NCBI GenBank assembly: GCA_965112735.1
Contig: OZ218965.1
Coordinates: 1,240,001-1,304,000, forward strand
From: Phaeosaccion multiseriatum
Taxonomy: Eukaryota; Ochrophyta, other classes
Reading direction: 5' to 3'
Length of the DNA: 64,000 nucleotides
Part shown: positions 35,663 to 44,920 of the stretch, one piece after another
Numbering within the stretch: the first letter of the stretch is position 1
Layout: each line of letters starts with the position of its first letter
The notes under the pieces: generated by a model
Databases searched by the model: none
What the model saw: the letters and a program-made list of their open reading frames with translations, nothing else
Told to the model about the DNA's origin: nothing
Position numbers and translations under genes: made by a program

Positions 35663-36700
35663 TCAGTCCTCGCAGTCGCAGGGGTGACCATTGGCGTGCA
35701 CCCACTGCTTCATCTCCTCAAAGACGGCAGGGGGCATATCCCAGTCATCACCATATGCGTCTTTCCAGTACTGTTGGCATGCGCGCTCGTCCCAGGGACA
35801 CATGACCTCCTCCGAGCGGAGCCACTTCAGGACAGAGAGGCTCCCCCACTTTGTTGCTGCAGTAGTGACACCTTCATCCCACGTGCACAGCTCCCGTGCG
35901 TTTGCATGTAGCCACTGCAGCACTTCCAGATTGCCTTCCTGGGCCGCCCAGAGAGCCCCCCTCGTCCATCCCACAGCCGCCCCCATCTCAGCTACCTTCG
36001 GATGGTGCACAAGCATGTCCAACGCGCGAATGCACCCCCTCTTTACAGCCCCCTTCCACATATAATATTGAGGAGGGCCCTCAAACTCGTCGGACAGCAG
36101 CCACGTAAGAACCTCCACATTGCCGCACTCGCCAGCTGAGTACCCGACCCAATCCTGTGACCAAGGACCTTGCTCCTCGTTGGGGAGGTCCTCGGATCGC
36201 AGCCACTGGAGAAAACGCAGTCCATGCAGCCATTGGAGAATACGCTGTCCATGCCTAGCATTCCTCACAGCCGCCCTACAGGCCGTTGTATCCCAGGGGC
36301 AGTGCATGTGGTGAAGCAGCTCCTCGCACACGCTCACATCTCCGTACTCTGCCGCCGCTCTGAAAGTGTCCACACTCAGCTCGTACCCACATTTCTCCTT
36401 GGCCCACTGCAAGCACCTGACAGACTCCACCACGCTTGGAAGGGAAGTCTCGGCTGAAGGGTGGGCCACGCTGTAGTGCTCTTTCCATTCCCTACATACG
36501 GTGGCGGTGAAGACGTGGCGGCCCTTCCCCACAAGGGGCATGATTTTCTGCAGGACCTCCTCCATTCCCAGGGCCTTGGCACTGGCCACGTACGTCTCCT
36601 GCACAGCACCTTCTCCCTCGGCAGTCTCCGCGGTACAACTTGTCACACCTTCCTCCGTGCCCAGGCGCTGCCTCTTGGAGGCATCCTCTGCCTCTGCCAT
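35663..36700 (-). CDS. Ankyrin-like repeat protein, array member -2
   Basis: Intronless, 345 aa, ATG at 36700. Same subtype as -1. Two in-frame length changes: a tandem 9-residue duplication (HGQRILQWL then HGLRFLQWL, encoded near 36199-36252), and a short deletion after MLVHHPKV (AEMGAAVGWTRG). Patches QYYMWKGAVKRGCI and DEGVTTAATKWGS; the VTTAA and GALWAAQEGN variants match convergent neighbour +2. The preserved frame despite indels suggests the gene is functional. Confidence 0.87.
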   Translation of the reverse strand: MAEAEDASKRQRLGTEEGVTSCTAETAEGEGAVQETYVASAKALGMEEVLQKIMPLVGKGRHVFTATVCREWKEHYSVAHPSAETSLPSVVESVRCLQWAKEKCGYELSVDTFRAAAEYGDVSVCEELLHHMHCPWDTTACRAAVRNARHGQRILQWLHGLRFLQWLRSEDLPNEEQGPWSQDWVGYSAGECGNVEVLTWLLSDEFEGPPQYYMWKGAVKRGCIRALDMLVHHPKVAEMGAAVGWTRGALWAAQEGNLEVLQWLHANARELCTWDEGVTTAATKWGSLSVLKWLRSEEVMCPWDERACQQYWKDAYGDDWDMPPAVFEEMKQWVHANGHPCDCED

Positions 36701-37298
36701 GGCGTGTGTGTTGCCCACTTCGCCAGAGTATCTGCAGCGCTTCAACGAAATGACTAATGGCCCCACCTTCTCTGTTCCATCATGCAGCAATGGCGGCCTT
36801 GTTTCCGCCGGCCCCGCGCTCCGTCTCTTCGGGTGGTGTGGCGACTACAGAGCTCGACTACCAGGCCGACTCTGAACGACCAACTTGCCTTGTATCCCTC
36901 TCAACTCACTCTCCACGCACCACCTCCGTTCCTCTTCGACCAAGCAGCAGGTAGGAGTGTGGCGCTGTAGAGTGCAGGCTGGAGGAGGCTTAGAGCAGTC
37001 GAGGCCGTGCTGGGAGATGGTGATCGAGTCCATCGAAGTCAACTTGCCCTCCACACTCTTCGGCTCTTCGGGGGGGGGGGGGTGTCTCGGCAAAGGCCCA
37101 ACAGCAGGGGAGGTACCGATGCCGCCTTTTCCTCACACTGCGTGTCATTTCCGTCCTGTCAATCCCCCTCCCCCTTCCCTTCTCTCGTCGTACCAGGCTT
37201 CGCTGAGGAAAGCTAAAGGGCTTCTTCCCCCCCATCACCTGCCCCGCACCGCGCATCATAAGTGTCAAGCAGTCATCTAGAGTGGGACCGCGGAAGAC
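36701..37298. promoter_or_regulatory. Bidirectional promoter region of pair -2/+3
   Basis: 598 bp between divergent starts, near-identical to the -1/+2 region. Candidate 5' UTR intron of the + gene at 36951-37196. An in-frame TAG precedes the +3 ATG. Confidence 0.55.
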
Positions 37299-38384
37299 AT
37301 GGACGGACCGAGCCGAAAGCATGGCGGCAAAAGGCTCCAGCCAGCTCCACCCACCGACTCCTCGGCAGGGGAAGTATGTCTGACTTTGCATGGAGGCGGT
37401 GGTGCCGGTGCCGCTGTGGCGGCTTCTCCCGGTCCCGCTGCACTTGCTGGAGGCGAGGGAAGCGATGCTCAGACCTTCGAAGCTTGTGAAGAGGCTCTGG
37501 CCCAGTCTGTAATGCTCAGTAGCGTGATGGAGTGGACTGGTGGGGGCCACGACTTGTTCGTAGCGGCGGTGAGCAAGGAGTGGGAGGAGCACTACAGACG
37601 TCTTCATCCGGCCAAGACAACCCGGATCAGGAGTGTGGTTGAGTCTGAGGAGTGTTTGAGGTGGGCCAGGAAGTACGGGTATGAGCTGAATGTGAAGACT
37701 TTTGAGGCTGCGGCACAGTACGGAGACTTGCGTATTTGCAAGGCTCTTCACAGCATGGGGTGTGCCTGGGGTTTGACCGTATGCAAGGTTGCGGTGAGGA
37801 ATGAAAAGCACGGACTGAGCATCCTCCAATGGCTGCGATCCGAGGACCTACCCAGCAAGGAGCGGTGCCCGTGTGAGCAGCACTTAATTTGTGGCCAAGC
37901 TGGCAAGTGCGGCCATGTGGAGGTTCTTACGTGGCTGCTGTCCGACGAGTTTGAGGGCCCTCCTCAATTTGATATGTGGGTGGGGGCTGTGCGGGCGGGG
38001 CGCATTCGCGTGTTGGACATGCTTGTGCACCATCCCAAGATCAGAGCTAAGATGGAGGCGGCAGGTAACTACAGCGGGTGGAGGTGGGGGGCTAGCTGGG
38101 CGGCCCAGGAAGGCAATCTGGAAGTGCTGCAGTGGCTGCATGCAAACGCACGGGAGCTGTGCAGGTGGGATGAAGATGTCTGTTTTGAAGCAGTTTGTAG
38201 CGGTAAGAGCCTCTCTGTCCTGAAGTGGCTCCGCTCGGAGGAGGTCATGTGTCCCTGGGACAGAAGGGCATGCCCACGAGTCAACGCACATGGCCCATAT
38301 GGATGGGATATGCCCCCTGCCGCCTTTGAGGAGATGAAGCTGTGGGTGCACGCCAATGGTCACCCCTGCGAGTGCGAGGACTGA
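37299..38384 (+). CDS. Ankyrin-like repeat protein, array member +3
   Basis: Intronless, 361 aa, ATG at 37299. Same + subtype. Patches: EQHLICGQAGKCGH, AAGNYSGWRWGASWAA, DEDVCFEAVCSGKS, PRVNAHGPYGWDM. The AAG..SGWR and CRWDEDVCFEA variants match its convergent neighbour -3 rather than the other + members. Ends PCECED. Confidence 0.87.
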   Translation: MDGPSRKHGGKRLQPAPPTDSSAGEVCLTLHGGGGAGAAVAASPGPAALAGGEGSDAQTFEACEEALAQSVMLSSVMEWTGGGHDLFVAAVSKEWEEHYRRLHPAKTTRIRSVVESEECLRWARKYGYELNVKTFEAAAQYGDLRICKALHSMGCAWGLTVCKVAVRNEKHGLSILQWLRSEDLPSKERCPCEQHLICGQAGKCGHVEVLTWLLSDEFEGPPQFDMWVGAVRAGRIRVLDMLVHHPKIRAKMEAAGNYSGWRWGASWAAQEGNLEVLQWLHANARELCRWDEDVCFEAVCSGKSLSVLKWLRSEEVMCPWDRRACPRVNAHGPYGWDMPPAAFEEMKLWVHANGHPCECED

Positions 38385-39466
38385 GTGACCACGGCAGACA
38401 GCGCGGCCCCTCCTGCGTCAAGCATCGTCTTGTTTCGCACACGGTGCCATAGAAAGGGGCTTCACTTCAGCCCCTCTCTCTTTGTGAGAAGTGTGCTTCT
38501 TCTTCCAGCCGAATCAATGGATACCATAAAGCTTAACACGTACGTATAATATATAGACAGTTTGACTTGGCCCTTTCCCTCTGCGAAGCCTTTGGTCGAG
38601 CAGTGCCACGCACCCCTCTCCAATGACTTATTTGAAACGCCCTTCCCCTTTCTCATCTTCTACTGCTGCCCTTATTCAACCCCCCGCGGAGAGCGCCAAG
38701 CAGGAAGTCTATTGTGTGAGCTCTTCATTGCCTTAACCCTAATCACGCATGCCCCCACAAGGCCTGCCCCATTCCGCTTGCCTCGCTGCTCTGCACGGGC
38801 GGGTGGGCGCCTTCCCCAAAGCCAGGGCCGCAATGCTCTGCCCTGTTCCACTCCCAAACGCTCTGGAGGAGCGCATGCAATAGCAATAGTGGGGCAGCAC
38901 CACCACTCACACTCACAGTAGAAGGAACACCTCAACTCCACTTTGCAAAAATAACAACCCTATCATACAGACTGCCTTCCCCTTCTGTCCCCCCTCCGTC
39001 TCATTCTTACCCTGGACCTCATTCCTCTTCCTCTCCGCCTCCTCCTTCCCCCTCCCGTCCTTCTTCATCTCCTCTGCGGCTTCGCTCAGCGGCCCCGCCC
39101 GCGCTGCCCCCACCCGACGTGTGTACCCCGTGCTTGCATCATCCCTGAAGCACCACCGTCTTGCTCGAGTGGAGCAGCCAAAGGGGGCTGGGTCGGTCTG
39201 GGTGACGGGCTGTGGGGTGGGGGCAAGAGGGGGCAGGCAGAGGCGGGAAAGGGAGCAGTGAAGAGGATCAGAGAACAGATAGCAGCAGAACAAGCAGCAG
39301 ATGGGCATTCGGTAACCTCAAAAGCACCGCCAAGCCAGAGAGCACTCCCATCCGCCCCGCTCACCTCGACTTGTTGCCCCCCCTATTCGAAGAGGCTGTC
39401 GCCGCCTTCTCAGGGCCGCCTCCCTTCCTACCCGTCCTGCCTCCGTCTCGAAACGCTTCCTGCCAG
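38385..39466. other. Convergent spacer of array (copy 3)
   Basis: 1.1 kb, same content as copy 2, with hairpin at 38455-38475. No gene supported. Confidence 0.6.
38455..38475 (+). promoter_or_regulatory. Conserved 3' UTR hairpin, member +3
   Basis: Same 7-bp stem and TCACTTC loop, 71 bp after the stop. Confidence 0.55.
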
Positions 39467-40492
39467 TCAGTCCTCGCAGTCGCAGGGGTGACCATTGTCG
39501 TGCACCCACTGCTTCATCTCCTCAAAGGCGGCAGGGGGCATATACCAGAGATCATCGACTCTGTCTTTAATGTACTCCGGGCATGCCGACTCGTCCCAGG
39601 GACACATGACCTCCTCCGAGCGGAGCCACTTCAGGACAGAGAGGCTCCTCCCGTGGAAAATTGCTTCAAAACAGACATCTTCATCCCACCTGCACAGCTC
39701 CCGTGCGTTTGCATGCAGCCACTGCAGCACTTCCAGATTGCCTTCCTCGGCCGCCCTGAGAGCCCCATCCCTCCACCCGCTGAGGTCCCCTGCCGCCTCC
39801 ATCTCAGCTCTGACCTTCGGATGGTGCACAAGCATGTCCAACGCGCGAATGCACCCCGCCTGCACAGCCCCCTCCCACATATAATATAGAGGAGGGCTCT
39901 CAAACTCGTCGGACAGCAGCCACGTAAGAACCTCGACATTGCCGCACTCGCCAGCTTCGTGCCCGACGTCATTCTGTGACCAAGGACCTTGCTCCTTGTT
40001 GGGGAGGTCCTCGGATCGCAGCCACTGGAGAATACGCAGTCCATGCCTAGCATTCCTCACAGCCGCCCCACAGGCCGTTGTATCCCAGGGGCAGTGCATG
40101 CGGTGAAGCAGCTCCTCGCACACGCTCACATCTCCGTACTCTGCCGCCGCTCTGGAAGTGCCCACACTCAGCTCGAACCCACATTTCTCCTTGGCCCACT
40201 GCAAGCACTTGACAGACTCCACCACGCTTGGAAGGGAAGTCTCGGCTGAAGGGTGGGCCATGCTGTAGTGCTCTTTCCATTCCCTACATACCGTGGCGGT
40301 GAAGACGTGGCGGCCCTTCCCCACAAGGGGCATGATTTTCTGCAGGACCTCCTCCATTCCCAGGGCCTTGGCACTGGCCACGTACGTCTCCTGCACAGCA
40401 CCTTCGCCCTCGGCAGTCTCCGCGGTATAACTTGTCACACCTTCCTCCGTGCCCAGGCGCTGCCTCTTGGAGGCATCCTCTGCCTCTGCCAT
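39467..40492 (-). CDS. Ankyrin-like repeat protein, array member -3
   Basis: Intronless, 341 aa, ATG at 40492; the frame is open further upstream to 40675 but the homologous MAEAEDASKRQRL start is used in all three minus members. Patches: LYYMWEGAVQAGCI, AAGDLSGWRDGALRAAEEGN, DEDVCFEAIFHGRS, PEYIKDRVDDLWYM. The glycine-rich leader of the + subtype is absent. Ends PCDCED. Confidence 0.86.
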   Translation of the reverse strand: MAEAEDASKRQRLGTEEGVTSYTAETAEGEGAVQETYVASAKALGMEEVLQKIMPLVGKGRHVFTATVCREWKEHYSMAHPSAETSLPSVVESVKCLQWAKEKCGFELSVGTSRAAAEYGDVSVCEELLHRMHCPWDTTACGAAVRNARHGLRILQWLRSEDLPNKEQGPWSQNDVGHEAGECGNVEVLTWLLSDEFESPPLYYMWEGAVQAGCIRALDMLVHHPKVRAEMEAAGDLSGWRDGALRAAEEGNLEVLQWLHANARELCRWDEDVCFEAIFHGRSLSVLKWLRSEEVMCPWDESACPEYIKDRVDDLWYMPPAAFEEMKQWVHDNGHPCDCED

Positions 40493-41392
40493 GGCGTGTG
40501 TGTTGCCCACTTCGCCAGAGTATCTGCAGCGCTTCAAAGAAATGACTAATGGCCCCACCTTCTCTGTGCTATCATGCAGCAATGGCGGCCTTGTTTGCGC
40601 CGGCCCCGCGCTGCCTCCGTCTCTTCGGGTCGTGTGGCGACTACAGATGTCCACTATCATCAGCATCACCATCACTACACTCTTCTTTCCGCTGTTACTG
40701 AGAGGTCAATTCCTCCGGGGTCAAGCACCATTTCTCCCTTACTTCAATGAGGCCGGCACTCATTTATTTACGCGGGAAATGCTCACATCACCCTGCTGCT
40801 GCTGCTGTTGCTGTCTTTGGTTGTGGGAAGGGAGAAGAAGAAGGAGGAGGCTTTGCGGCCTTCGTCGGCATCACTCATTACGGCACTTTGCCTGTTTTCT
40901 GAACTCTCTTTCTTCCCGCTGTTATTGAGAGGTCAATTCCTTCCTTGAATACCTGCCGGGGCCGACGCTGAACGACCAACTTGCCTTGTATCCCTCTCAA
41001 CTCACTCTCCACGCACCACCTCCGTTCCTCTTCGACCAAGCAGCAGGTAGGAGTGTGGCGCTGAAGAGTGCAGGCTGGAGGAGGCTTAGAGCAGTCGAGG
41101 CCGTGCGGAGAGATGGTGATCGAGTCCATCGAATTCAGCTTCCATCCCCTCCCCTTCTCTTCGGCTCTTCGGGGGGGGTCTCGGCAAAGGCCCAACAGCA
41201 GGGGAGGTACCGATGCCGCCTTTTCCTCACACTGCGTGTCATTTCCGTCCTGTCAATCCCCCTCCCCCTTCTCTTCTCTCGTCGTACCAGGCTTCGCTGA
41301 GGAAAGCTAAAAGGCTTCTTCCCCCCCATCACCTGCCCCACACCGCACATCATACGTGCCAACCAGTCATCCAGAGTGGGACCGCAGAAGAC
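40493..41392. promoter_or_regulatory. Bidirectional promoter region of pair -3/+4, with insertion
   Basis: 900 bp, about 300 bp longer than in the other pairs because of an insertion at about 40645-40965. Candidate 5' UTR intron of the + gene at 41047-41290. Confidence 0.5.
40645..40965. mobile_element. ~300-bp insertion bounded by direct repeats
   Basis: Absent from the equivalent position of the other two pairs (sequence otherwise continues from GACTACAG to GCCGACTCTGAACG). Two ~35-bp direct repeats sharing GAGAGGTCAATTCC lie at about 40680-40715 and 40908-40943. No coding capacity. A non-autonomous element or slippage product are both possible; no clear target-site duplication. Confidence 0.4.
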
Positions 41393-42481
41393 ATGGACGT
41401 ACCGAGCCGAAAGCATGGCGGCAAAAGGCTCCAGCCAGCTCCACCCACCGACTCCTCGGCAGGGGAAGTATGTCTGACTTTGCATGGAGGCGGTGGTGCC
41501 GGTGCCGCTGTGGCGGCTTCCCCCGGTCCCGCTGCCCTTGCTGGAGGCGAGGGAAGCGATGCTCAGACCTTCGAAGCTTGTGAAGAGGCTCTGGCCCAGG
41601 CTGTAATGCTCCGTAGCGTGATGGAGTGGACTGGTGGGGGCCACGACTTGTTCGTAGCGGCGGTGAGCAAGGAGTGGAAGGAGCACTACAGACGTCTTCA
41701 TTGGGCCAAGACAACCCGGATCAGGAGTGTGGTTGAGTCTGAGGAGCGTTTGAGGTGGGCCCTGAAGTACGGGTATGAGCTGAGTGTGAAGACTTTTGAG
41801 GCTGCGGCACAGTACGGAGACTTGCGTATTTGCAAGGCTCTTCACAGCATGGGGTGTGCCTGGGGTCGGGCCGTATGCATAGCTGCGGTGAGGAATGAAA
41901 GGCACGCACTGAGCATCCTCCAATGGCTGCGAGCGGAGGACCTGCCCAACAAGGAGCGGTGCCCGTGGCGGCTGTACTCCATTTGTGGCGAAGCTGGCAA
42001 GTGCGGCCATGTGGAGGTTCTTACGTGGCTGCTGTCCGACGAGTTTGAGGGCCCTCCTGAATTTGATATGTTGGAGGGGGCTGTAAAGGCGGGGCGCATT
42101 CGCGTGTTGGACATGGTTGTGCACCATCCCAAGGTCAGAGCTGAGATGGAGGCGGCTGAGGGGGACAGCGAGTGGAGGTGGGGAGATTTCTGGGCAGCCA
42201 GGCAAGGCAATCTGGAAGTGCTGCAGTGGCTGCATGCAAACGCACGGATCGAGCTGTGCACGTGGGATGAAGATGTCTGTGCTGAAGCAGTTCGTGGCGG
42301 TAAGAGCCTCTCTGTCCTGAAATGGCTCCGCTCGGAGGAGGTCATGTGTCCCTGGAACGAGTCGGCCTGCCCACAGTACTTTGAAGGAGTGATTCATGGA
42401 TGGGATATGCCCCCTGCCGCCTTTGAGGAGATGAAGCAGTGGGTGCACGCCAATGGTCACCCCTGCGACTGCGAGGACTGA
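41393..42481 (+). CDS. Ankyrin-like repeat protein, array member +4
   Basis: Intronless, 362 aa, ATG at 41393 (MDVPSRKHGGKRLQP). + subtype leader and core. Patches: WRLYSICGEAGKCGH, EFDMLEGAVKAGRI, EWRWGDFWAARQGN, DEDVCAEAVRGGKS, PQYFEGVIHGWDM. One extra codon in NARIELCTW. Unlike the other + members it ends PCDCED, the minus-subtype terminus, which suggests conversion from a minus copy. Here the frame upstream of the ATG is open to the candidate acceptor, so a longer N-terminus cannot be excluded. Confidence 0.86.
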   Translation: MDVPSRKHGGKRLQPAPPTDSSAGEVCLTLHGGGGAGAAVAASPGPAALAGGEGSDAQTFEACEEALAQAVMLRSVMEWTGGGHDLFVAAVSKEWKEHYRRLHWAKTTRIRSVVESEERLRWALKYGYELSVKTFEAAAQYGDLRICKALHSMGCAWGRAVCIAAVRNERHALSILQWLRAEDLPNKERCPWRLYSICGEAGKCGHVEVLTWLLSDEFEGPPEFDMLEGAVKAGRIRVLDMVVHHPKVRAEMEAAEGDSEWRWGDFWAARQGNLEVLQWLHANARIELCTWDEDVCAEAVRGGKSLSVLKWLRSEEVMCPWNESACPQYFEGVIHGWDMPPAAFEEMKQWVHANGHPCDCED

Positions 42482-42551
42482 GTGACCAGGGCAGACAGCG
42501 CGGCCCCTCCTGCGTCAAGCATCGTCTTGTTTCGCACACGGTGCCATAGAA

Positions 42552-42572
42552 AGGGGCTTCACTTCAGCCCCT
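42552..42572 (+). promoter_or_regulatory. Conserved 3' UTR hairpin, member +4
   Basis: Same stem-loop, 71 bp after the stop. Array homology ends about 30 bp further on, at roughly 42600. Confidence 0.55.
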
Positions 42573-42687
42573 CTCTCTTTGTGAGAAGTGTGCTTCTTCA
42601 AAAAATCGATATGTCGATATTTGATGTCGATCTTTGCATGTCCCTGTCGTCCACAATCAATTACATTGGAAGAGAGAAAAAGAGAGC

Positions 42688-44148
42688 ATGAGTAAAAAAA
42701 GCATCCTGGATACGCTGACGGAGGAGGAGCGGGAGGACTACGAGGAGGCTTTCAAGTGCGTCGAAATGCCCGCCCTTCTATTTGTAGCTCTCACTTGCCT
42801 CCTCCTGATCGATCCCTGATCCCTTCCCTCTTCCCCAAGTGTCGTTGTCTTCTGTTTATGGACTGAATTGCGTGCAATGCTCTGCTCCGCCGCAACCACC
42901 CCTTTGCGAACTGTCGATTGCCACTCTCTCTTTGCGAGCTGTGAAAGGCCATTCCCCACTCTTCCTTCAACCCCCCCCCCCCGCCCCTTCTCCCTCCCTC
43001 TTCCCTTGTCTCTGCACTGCAGGAACTTCGACAAGGATGGAGACAATACAATTTCCCAGGAGGTGAGGGGAGGGGAGGGGAGGGGAGGGGAGGAGCGAGC
43101 AGGCAGTAGCAGCTAACGCCTTTGTCGTATAGCTCAGCCCCCTTCACGGATTCCGGACTGTGCCCTAAAATGAGAGCTATATCGGCGGCCAGGCCGACAA
43201 GGCAGCGGCCGCCCTTAATATTGATCGGACTCTTCATTCGCTAATGCGTGTGCGATGCTGCCGCTGCTGCTGAATCACCAAATATCGTGCTTCTCGGGTG
43301 CCACTCAGGAGCTGGGTACCGTGATGCGAAGCCTCGGCTACAAGCAAACGGACGCGCAGCTGGAGGAGATGTTCAAGTCTGTGGATGAGGATAAATCCGG
43401 CGAAATGTACGGGCGTGTGGGTACAGGGGAGAGGGAGGAAGGGAGGGGGAATGCGGGGACGTCGAGGGCAGTAAGAGCCTGGTGGGGAGGAAAGTAGTGA
43501 TTGGGGACCTGTGAAGCCGTGCCTTGCCGCTGCAACGGTGTCTTAACGCTTTTCTTACGGCACCCACCACCGCTCCCCCCTTTGCAGCGACTTTGAAGAG
43601 TTTGTGACGATGATGAAGAGGTCGGACGTGAAGACGGACTACGAAACAGAGCTACTCGAGGCATTCGAGTTCTTCGATCAGGTATATCGGGCTGGGAGAC
43701 GGAGGGAAGAGCAAGGAGGGAAGGGGGGGGTCGGGAGAGGGAGGGCAGAGTAAGGAGGGAAGGTCTTCTGGACGGAGGGTAGGAGGTAATGCGCAGCACC
43801 GCAGCCTCAAGCCATTGTCCTTGTGGTGGCGCCTTTCTCTCCCGAGTGAGAATGGCACCATATATCAATCATAGTGATGTGCTGCTGTGACCATCAACCA
43901 CCCCCCTTCCTTCTTCCCCTGCACTTGTTAGGATGGCAACGGACAGATTACGCCGGACGAGCTGGCGGACATTATGCGTGGGCTTGGCGCCAAGCTGTCG
44001 GAGAATGAGGTCAAGATGCTTATCGACTCCGCAGGTGAGGCGGGGCAAGCCCTGCTTTTTTCATCTCCCCAGCTCTCCCCACCTGCGGCTCTGTACGGCT
44101 CTGCTGGAGTTGCAGTTTCAGCTTCCTCGGCCGAAGAGGGAGGGGGGA

Positions 44149-44203
<55 letters not shown>

Positions 44204-44920
44204 TGTGTGTGTCCGGACGCGCACGGTCCAAGCCGTGGGTTTCCGAGACGCAATGGAGATTTGGCCTGGCCTGCGCGGATGGGGTGTAGTGAAGGACTCA
44301 ACTGTGCACCTGCCATCCTCCCCCTGCCCTCAACTGTGCACCTGCCATCCTCCCCCTGCCCTCAACTGTGCACCTGCCATCCTCCCCCTGCCCTCAACTG
44401 TGCACCTGCCATCCTCCCCCTCCCCCTGCCCACCCTCCCTTCAGATAACGACAAAGACGGCAAGATTGGCTTTGACGAGTTCTCAAGGGTAAGTGTGGTT
44501 GATGTGCCTTCTTCCGTCTCAACCACGAGTCAGTCCTGTGTACACACACACACACGCACACGCACACGCACACACACACGCACACACACACTCACACACA
44601 CACACACGCACACACACACACACACACACACAGAAACGTACACGCACACACATACACACACACAGAAACGCACACCCACACACATACATACACACACACA
44701 CATACACACACACATACACACACACACACATACACACACGCACACACACTCACACAAACACACACACACACACACACACATACACACACACACGAACGCG
44801 CCCGAGCCGAGGAATGGTGGAGGGTCCCCAGCGCAGGTGCCCTTTCCGTGTTTGCATCCCTCTGATGTCGCGTGGTCAACACCTGCCTGCCCGTCTCTCC
44901 CTCAGGTCATGTCCAACTAG
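42688..44920 (+). CDS. Calmodulin-like four-EF-hand calcium sensor
   Basis: Exons 42688-42755, 43023-43062, 43309-43406, 43588-43681, 43932-44034, 44445-44488 and 44906-44920 (phases 2,0,2,0,1,0) give 153 aa. The calcium loops are DKDGDNTISQEE, DEDKSGEIDFEE, DQDGNGQITPDE and DNDKDGKIGFDE, all with canonical acidic positions 1 and 12. ELGTVMRSLGYKQTDAQLEE and ELADIMRGLGAKLSENEVKM are the linkers typical of calmodulin and centrin families. The N-terminus (MSKKSILDTLTEEEREDYEE) and C-terminus (RVMSN) differ from canonical calmodulin, and the protein could be a calmodulin-like or centrin-like form; the short N-terminal extension favours calmodulin-like. The last exon codes four residues plus stop. 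Soluble calcium sensor by family. Confidence 0.9.
44153..44212 (+). repeat. (GT)n microsatellite
   Basis: About 25 GT units in intron 5 of the calmodulin-like gene. Confidence 0.9.
44297..44425 (+). repeat. 32-bp tandem repeat, four near-exact copies
   Basis: CTCAACTGTGCACCTGCCAT plus TCCTCCCCCTGCC repeats four times just upstream of an acceptor in the calmodulin-like gene. The copies are essentially identical, so the expansion is recent. Each unit ends in pyrimidines, extending the polypyrimidine tract. Confidence 0.92.
44540..44793 (+). repeat. (CA)n microsatellite
   Basis: 250 bp of CA with GA, TA and CG variants fill the last intron of the calmodulin-like gene. Confidence 0.92.

Noticed and set aside
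39467-40675. 402-residue version of array member -3
   Set aside because: The extra N-terminal residues come from an open frame through the divergent promoter; the three minus members share an internal ATG with a conserved start peptide.
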